From Synechococcus sp. RS9909 (GTDB lineage: Bacteria > Cyanobacteriota > Cyanobacteriia > PCC-6307 > Cyanobiaceae): DNA of 64,000 nt. Made by a program: the position numbers and the translations under genes. Numbering within the stretch: position 1 is the first letter of the stretch; each line of letters starts with the position of its first letter. The stretch is from contig NZ_CP047943.1 of the NCBI RefSeq assembly GCF_014279595.1, forward strand, positions 124,001 to 188,000. Direction: 5' to 3'. Of this stretch, positions 59,533 through 64,000 are shown piece by piece. The notes under the pieces were generated by a model that was not told where the DNA came from, did no database searches, and saw nothing but the letters and a program-made list of their open reading frames with translations.

Positions 59533-60386
59533 TGGCGGCACCACGCAGACTGCTGTTGATCCGCGGCCTGGGGCACAGCGGCACCACGATCCTCGATCTC
59601 GCCCTCGGCGCCCATCCCGCCATTACCGGATTGGGGGAGGCGGTGCGGCTGCTGGAAACGCCGGCGGCAGGCGACGCCCACCGCGGTCCGGCCCAGTTGC
59701 GAGGACCGTTGCGCTTTGAACGGGCCTGCACCTGTGGTGCCGTCGCCGCCGCTTGCCCTGTGTGGGGGCCGGTGCTGGCTTGGTTGCCGGCCAACGATCA
59801 CCGGCCGCTGCTGGAGAAGCTGCATCACTTGCTCGATGCGCTGGCACCCGCCGAGGACGCCTGGGTGGTGGAGTCCTATCAGGACGATCGCCATCTGCCC
59901 CTGCTCAGCGATCCCTCCCTGGAGATCCGGGTGATCCATCTCACCCGCGACGTGCGCAGCTGGGTGCATTCACGGGCCCGGGATGGCCGCCGCCAAGGCC
60001 ATTGGCTCCCGGGTCTGGCGCCGCTGCTGCGCTGGTGGCGCCTCAGCGCCCGCCATGAACGGCTCCTGGCACGCTGCGGCAAACCCGTGTTCCGGCTGGG
60101 TTATGAGGAGCTGGCGCTGGCACCGGAAGCGAGCCTGCGTCGCCTCTGCCGTTGGCTGGAGCTCGACTTCCACCCCGCCATGCTGCAGCCGGTGTTGCAC
60201 TCCGGTAGCCACATCCTCGCCGGCAATCGGGTGCGCTTTGATGTGGAGAAAGGACGGGCGATTCACTACGACGCCGACTGGATGGGGATGGGCGCCGGGG
60301 TGGCACAGCTCGCCCTGCTCTGGCCCCCCCTGGCTCGCCTGAATCGCCGTTTGGTTTATTCCGGTTTCGCCGCCGGCCAGCGATAG
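59532..60386 (+). CDS. Sulfotransferase
   Basis: A 284-residue P-loop enzyme that moves sulfate from PAPS to a hydroxyl of a glycan or small molecule. The 5'-phosphosulfate loop is LIRGLGHSGTTILDLALG and the 3'-phosphate site is HLTRDVRSWVHSRAR. The end of the glycosyltransferase run, four enzymes followed by this one, suggests a sulfated polysaccharide. Start ATG 59532 shares a base with the previous stop; a GTG at 59529 is the alternative. Its 3' end overlaps the convergent membrane-protein gene by 31 bases. Confidence 0.82.
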   Translation: MAAPRRLLLIRGLGHSGTTILDLALGAHPAITGLGEAVRLLETPAAGDAHRGPAQLRGPLRFERACTCGAVAAACPVWGPVLAWLPANDHRPLLEKLHHLLDALAPAEDAWVVESYQDDRHLPLLSDPSLEIRVIHLTRDVRSWVHSRARDGRRQGHWLPGLAPLLRWWRLSARHERLLARCGKPVFRLGYEELALAPEASLRRLCRWLELDFHPAMLQPVLHSGSHILAGNRVRFDVEKGRAIHYDADWMGMGAGVAQLALLWPPLARLNRRLVYSGFAAGQR

Positions 60387-62143
60387 ATCCGGCCGTTACT
60401 CACGGCGGGATCAAACCGATAGATCGGCACAAACGAGGAAATATCGATGCCGTATTTCTCCAGTTTGTTGCCGGAGCCGATATCGAGAAAGAAGTCACCG
60501 GGGCCTGGTTGATAGAGCTGGCCGCGCTGGCGACCTTCGAGAATTCGATACTGTTTTTTGTCTGGGTCGAGATACACCAGGCGATCGAACGGCAGCCGTT
60601 TGATCGTGTCGGAATGTTTGAACCATGACTTGCTGAAAATCAGGTTCACCGGTTCACCTTTGCGGCGGGCCTTCCGCGCGACGGCATCGGCCTGATCGAG
60701 GGTGGCTTGCCAGGAGCGCTGGGTCTGGTGGATGTCGGTCCAGCGGCTCACAAAAGTCTGGGCGAAGCGATGTTCCACGATCAGCACCAGGCTGCTGAGG
60801 CCAATCGCCAGCAGGTTGATGGCCGGCCAGGACCATTGGGACTGCAGCCGGGGTTCCAGCCATGCACTCCAGAGAAAGAGCAGATCGAGCAGGGCGATCC
60901 AGTGCACCGGCAAGGCCATGTAGTTGGTGCTTTTGAAGCCCACCAGGGCAAACAGCGCTAGGCTGTAGGCCAGGGCAGCGATGTTGAGGCCATCGAGCAG
61001 CTGGAAGCGGGCTTGTTGGCGTGCGATCACCACAGCGCGGCCGATGATGAAAGCGGTGAGCGATGCCGTGCGCAGATCCAGTTCCAGGGCGGAGAAGCGC
61101 AGGCCGGCGTCATAGCGCGCATCTCCGAAGAACACACTCGGCAGCACGCTCAGACCAAGCACCGCGGCGCACCAGAGCGGAATCAGGCCGATCAGCATGG
61201 CTTCGAGCTGATAGGCCTCCAGCCAGCTTCGCCAGCCATGGCGCGACCAGCGGCGGGAAGCCTGCAGCCCTCCCAGCGAACCGGCCAGCACGGTGGCCAT
61301 CGCGGGAATCACGAACAGCAGGATGGCCGTGTCTTTGGTGAAACTGCCCAGCAGCGCTGCCGCCAGCGCGATGGTGCCATCGCGGCCGTTGCGGCTGTGG
61401 AGATAGCGGCCATAGGACGTAGCGAACAACGCCAAGAACAGGGTGAGCAGCCGCTCGCTGTAGATGAACTGGAAATAGTTGTAGGCCGCGGCGGGGGTGA
61501 AGAGAAACAGCAGGCAGGCGATCCACACCAGGCTGGTGCTGCGAGTGCTTTTCGCCAGCAACAGGGTCAGTTGCACGGCAAGCACAATCGTGAGAATGAG
61601 CTCGATGGCGCTCACTGCAGACCACACCTTCACGTAGGGGGTCAGCCAGCTGAGGAGATGAAGATCCTGATGGGCGAGAGGAAAGAAACGGAAATCGTTG
61701 CGTCCCATCGATTCGCTGATGAAGGAATCACGCAACGAGAAATTGGAAAGCAGCAAGCCGGTGTTGACGTCGTCAAACCAGGTGAGAATTTCCTTGTAGA
61801 ACCAACTGCTCTCGCTGATCATCACGAGGGCGTAGGCGATCAGCAGCACCGACGGCAGGGGGTGGCGGCGAATCGCCCGCAGGATGGTTGGGACGGGCGA
61901 ACGCCAGGTCCAGGATTCCGAACGGATCAGCAGGGCGATGCTGAGGAGGACCACGCCGATGAACAGACCGTGGGCCCAGTCGTTGTAGGTCTGCAGCAGC
62001 TGGCCGCCTGCCGGGGAAAGAGCAGGCGGCAGCAGCGTTCTATTGCCGATCAGCCAGGCCCAGGCGACCAGGCCCAGCAGGCTTAGCAGTGCTGAGACGA
62101 TTGCCAGGCCCAGCCAATAGCGCTTGAACTGCTGCAGCGTCAT
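60356..62143 (-). CDS. Multi-TM membrane protein, tandem paralogue A
   Basis: A 595-residue polytopic protein with about ten or eleven transmembrane helices, ending in a soluble domain (about 465-595). The central blocks [40 protein letters not shown] and [10 protein letters not shown] recur in the next gene, so the two arose by duplication. The general layout resembles GT-C-type lipid-sugar glycosyltransferases or O-antigen-like ligases, but a DxD-type acidic motif of those families is not recognised. It overlaps the sulfotransferase gene at the 3' ends. Confidence 0.7.
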   Translation of the reverse strand: MTLQQFKRYWLGLAIVSALLSLLGLVAWAWLIGNRTLLPPALSPAGGQLLQTYNDWAHGLFIGVVLLSIALLIRSESWTWRSPVPTILRAIRRHPLPSVLLIAYALVMISESSWFYKEILTWFDDVNTGLLLSNFSLRDSFISESMGRNDFRFFPLAHQDLHLLSWLTPYVKVWSAVSAIELILTIVLAVQLTLLLAKSTRSTSLVWIACLLFLFTPAAAYNYFQFIYSERLLTLFLALFATSYGRYLHSRNGRDGTIALAAALLGSFTKDTAILLFVIPAMATVLAGSLGGLQASRRWSRHGWRSWLEAYQLEAMLIGLIPLWCAAVLGLSVLPSVFFGDARYDAGLRFSALELDLRTASLTAFIIGRAVVIARQQARFQLLDGLNIAALAYSLALFALVGFKSTNYMALPVHWIALLDLLFLWSAWLEPRLQSQWSWPAINLLAIGLSSLVLIVEHRFAQTFVSRWTDIHQTQRSWQATLDQADAVARKARRKGEPVNLIFSKSWFKHSDTIKRLPFDRLVYLDPDKKQYRILEGRQRGQLYQPGPGDFFLDIGSGNKLEKYGIDISSFVPIYRFDPAVSNGRIYRWPAAKPE

Positions 62144-62150
62144 CGCCTTG

Positions 62151-63908
62151 TCACTGTTTGCGGTAGATCCTGCCGTTGTGCAGCGTCGGTGCGTAGCGGT
62201 AGATCAGGCTGTAGTCGCCCGGCTTCGGTGCCGTGAAGTCGCGTGAGTCACGGTCGATGTTGATCAGCAGGTCACCCGGTTTGGGTGTGTAGGTATCTCC
62301 TTCGCCGATGCCATCTTCCACGGTGTAAGTGCCCTCGTCCGGATCACGAATGATCAGGCGGTCGTAGGGCAGGCGGCCAAGATGGCGTTTACGCGAAAAC
62401 CAGGTGGTGCGATTGCGAATGATGTTGACGTCATCACCGTTGGCTTTTTGCTCGCGAGCCAGGCTCTCCAGCCTGGTGTAGGTCTGTTGCCAGGAGTCCT
62501 GGCGGCTTTTCATGTTGGCGACGGTGTTGAAAAACGAGAAGCCGGCCAGGTGCTCCAGGCTGATCCAGCCCAGGCAAGCGACGACACCGATCGCTCCCGT
62601 AAGGCCCGGGCTGGAGCGCTGTTGCAATGTTGGGGCGATCGCTTCTGACCAGATCCAGAGCGCGTCGAGAACGGTGATCAGTTGGATCGGCAGGGCGAGA
62701 TAGCTGCTGCTCTGCCAGCCGATCAGCCAAAACAGGGCAGCGCCATAGAGCAGGGCGGCGATGTTGAGACCATCGAGCAGATTGGCCTGGATCCGACCAA
62801 GGGCGATCCCTAGAGCGCGCCAGGCCGTGAAGCTGCTGATCAGCCAGAAACGCCAGTCGGGCCGAAAGATGAATTCACCACCTTTGTTGTAGGCCCCTTT
62901 CGCGGCATAGGTGCTGGGCAGCAACGAAAGCACGATGTAGAAGCACACAAACACCAGCGTCAGCGAACAAAGCCAGAGCTCCAGCCGGTAGTGCTTGGCC
63001 AGGGTGCCGGTGTTGGTGAGACTGAAGCGCGGGTATCCCTCCATCCTGCCGAGGCTGCCAAGGACCAGGGTGATCAAGGGCGGGGCGATGAACAGCACAA
63101 TGGCGATGTCTTTGATGAAGATGCCGATCAGGCCGAACAGAATCGTGCTGTAAAACGAAGCCTGAGATTTGCTGAGTTGGTAGTGGAGATAACTGGCGAA
63201 ATAAAGGCAGAAAAGAAAGGTGAGCAGGCGTTCGCTGTAGGTGAATTGAAAGAAGGCGGTGCCTGTGCTGGGCTGGAACAGCAACAGCAGGCTGGTGATC
63301 ATCAACAGGGCCGGAATGGCGACGCGACCGGTGATGCGTCGGATGAAGCGCGCACTGAGCACCACGATCGCGAACAGCTCGGCCGCACTCACCAGCATCC
63401 ACACCTTCACATAGGCGGTGAACCAGCTGAGAACGTGGAGATCCTGATGAGCGAGGGGAAAGAAACGGAAATCGTCCCGTTTCATCGTCTCTCGCAGGAA
63501 GTCCTGGCGGAAGCTGAAGTTGTTGAGAAGATGGTCGGCGATCACGTCCTTGTACCAACCCACGAGCTCTGGATAAAACCAGCTGGTGCCCTGCACCATG
63601 GCCACGGTGTAGCCGGCCCAGAGTGCGAGCACGAGGGGATGGGAGCGGGCCCAGCGCCAGGGTGTCAACGGTTCGGAGGTGTCGGGGGCGCGGCGGATCA
63701 ACGCCACCAGCGTGATCACGGCGACGGCGAGCAGAACGAGAAACACGTCGTGGCTGGAGCCGCTGTAGTGCTTCAGCAGTTGTTTGCCCGCATCGGAACT
63801 GGGATCAGGCAGCAGTGACCGGTTCTGCAGCAGCCAGATCCAGACGCCCAGCCCCAGGCCGCTGACGACCGCCAGCACGCTGTTGATCCAGGCCAGGGGT
63901 GAGGTCAT
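62151..63908 (-). CDS. Multi-TM membrane protein, tandem paralogue B
   Basis: A 585-residue polytopic protein related to the gene before it by the shared [43 protein letters not shown] and the terminal NGRIYRKQ. Its soluble C-terminal domain has [15 protein letters not shown], matching RLPFDRLVYLDPDKK in paralogue A. The gap to paralogue A is 7 bases. Its ATG overlaps the stop of the preceding kdsA-like gene. Both are likely parts of envelope glycan assembly by context only. Confidence 0.7.
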   Translation of the reverse strand: MTSPLAWINSVLAVVSGLGLGVWIWLLQNRSLLPDPSSDAGKQLLKHYSGSSHDVFLVLLAVAVITLVALIRRAPDTSEPLTPWRWARSHPLVLALWAGYTVAMVQGTSWFYPELVGWYKDVIADHLLNNFSFRQDFLRETMKRDDFRFFPLAHQDLHVLSWFTAYVKVWMLVSAAELFAIVVLSARFIRRITGRVAIPALLMITSLLLLFQPSTGTAFFQFTYSERLLTFLFCLYFASYLHYQLSKSQASFYSTILFGLIGIFIKDIAIVLFIAPPLITLVLGSLGRMEGYPRFSLTNTGTLAKHYRLELWLCSLTLVFVCFYIVLSLLPSTYAAKGAYNKGGEFIFRPDWRFWLISSFTAWRALGIALGRIQANLLDGLNIAALLYGAALFWLIGWQSSSYLALPIQLITVLDALWIWSEAIAPTLQQRSSPGLTGAIGVVACLGWISLEHLAGFSFFNTVANMKSRQDSWQQTYTRLESLAREQKANGDDVNIIRNRTTWFSRKRHLGRLPYDRLIIRDPDEGTYTVEDGIGEGDTYTPKPGDLLINIDRDSRDFTAPKPGDYSLIYRYAPTLHNGRIYRKQ

Positions 63909-64000
63909 CGAATCGCCAGGGCCGGCAGGTTCTTCACCAAATGATCCACGGCCTTGAGCTGACTGAGGAAAGGCTCGAGCTGTTCCAGGGGCAGGGCGCT
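63905..64000 (-). CDS. kdsA: C-terminal part of a KdsA-type 3-deoxy-8-phosphooctulonate synthase (partial)
   Basis: The frame open to the right edge ends [21 protein letters not shown] and continues [10 protein letters not shown] to a TGA. This is very close to the C-terminal segment of KdsA, ALPLxKLEPFLxQLKAIDxLVK in E. coli-type enzymes. KdsA condenses arabinose-5-phosphate with phosphoenolpyruvate to Kdo-8-phosphate. The stop overlaps the ATG of the membrane-protein gene (63906-63908). Only 31 residues are visible, so the call depends on this tail. Confidence 0.7.
   Translation of the reverse strand, partial: SALPLEQLEPFLSQLKAVDHLVKNLPALAIR

Overview
The window is a compact, GC-rich bacterial chromosome segment from an oxygenic cyanobacterium, most likely an alpha-cyanobacterium of the marine/freshwater Synechococcus-Cyanobium group. 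Direct evidence is psaC (photosystem I), ndhS (NDH-1 complex), a heme oxygenase of the bilin pathway, an RpaB-type response regulator, and several short proteins that I recall only from picocyanobacteria. The species assignment is inference; I could not run a search. Genes are packed tightly on both strands, with many ATGA or TGATG stop/start overlaps. No gene-free stretch exceeds about 300 bases. I saw no insertion sequence, prophage or CRISPR array.

Layout. 0-3 kb: end of an ABC solute-binding protein, rpaB, lysS and a small conserved protein. 2.9-5.9 kb: a four-gene hercynine operon (egtB, egtD and two short accessory proteins). 5.9-12.5 kb: a kinase-like membrane protein, the divergent pair smpB/ruvB, then a coupled run of TPR protein, M20 amidohydrolase, small membrane protein and HEAT-repeat protein. 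12.5-14.1 kb: TPP riboswitch and thiC. 14.1-22.5 kb: central carbon, lipid and sugar-nucleotide genes (uxs, tkt, fabF, acpP, psaC, glmS, manC). 22.5-28.6 kb: rimM, an intact MNT/HEPN pair, ndhS, a K+ channel, a second and broken HEPN/MNT pair, rnc, a DUF218 protein, rnpB, tRNA-Arg(CCT) and two conserved unknowns.

28.6-34.7 kb holds xfp-glgP-ackA on one strand, a module that can run glycogen to acetate with ATP through acetyl phosphate. 34.9-38.5 kb holds a CPA2 Na+/H+ antiporter, an alpha/beta hydrolase and a mutarotase. 38.5-43.4 kb has glycolate oxidase subunits glcE and glcF on the minus strand. They are separated by a plus-strand acid-sugar kinase (DUF1537) and a ribbon-helix-helix protein that carries or follows a perfect inverted repeat with 16-bp arms. 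43.4-47.1 kb is a minus-strand run starting at icd (which makes 2-oxoglutarate). It continues with two predicted 2-oxoglutarate/Fe(II) oxygenases flanking an unknown protein.

47.2-64 kb is dominated by surface-glycan functions. These are a GtrB-like glycosyltransferase beside a GtrA-YdjC fusion, a glycosyltransferase behind heme oxygenase, an ABC exporter, a coupled run of four GT4-type glycosyltransferases plus a sulfotransferase, and two tandem paralogous multi-TM proteins. The window ends in the C-terminus of a probable kdsA. Together this looks like an accessory envelope or exopolysaccharide locus. The parts most worth follow-up are the GtrA-YdjC fusion, the repeat at the ribbon-helix-helix gene, the icd/2OG-oxygenase run, the MNT/HEPN pairs and the glycan locus.
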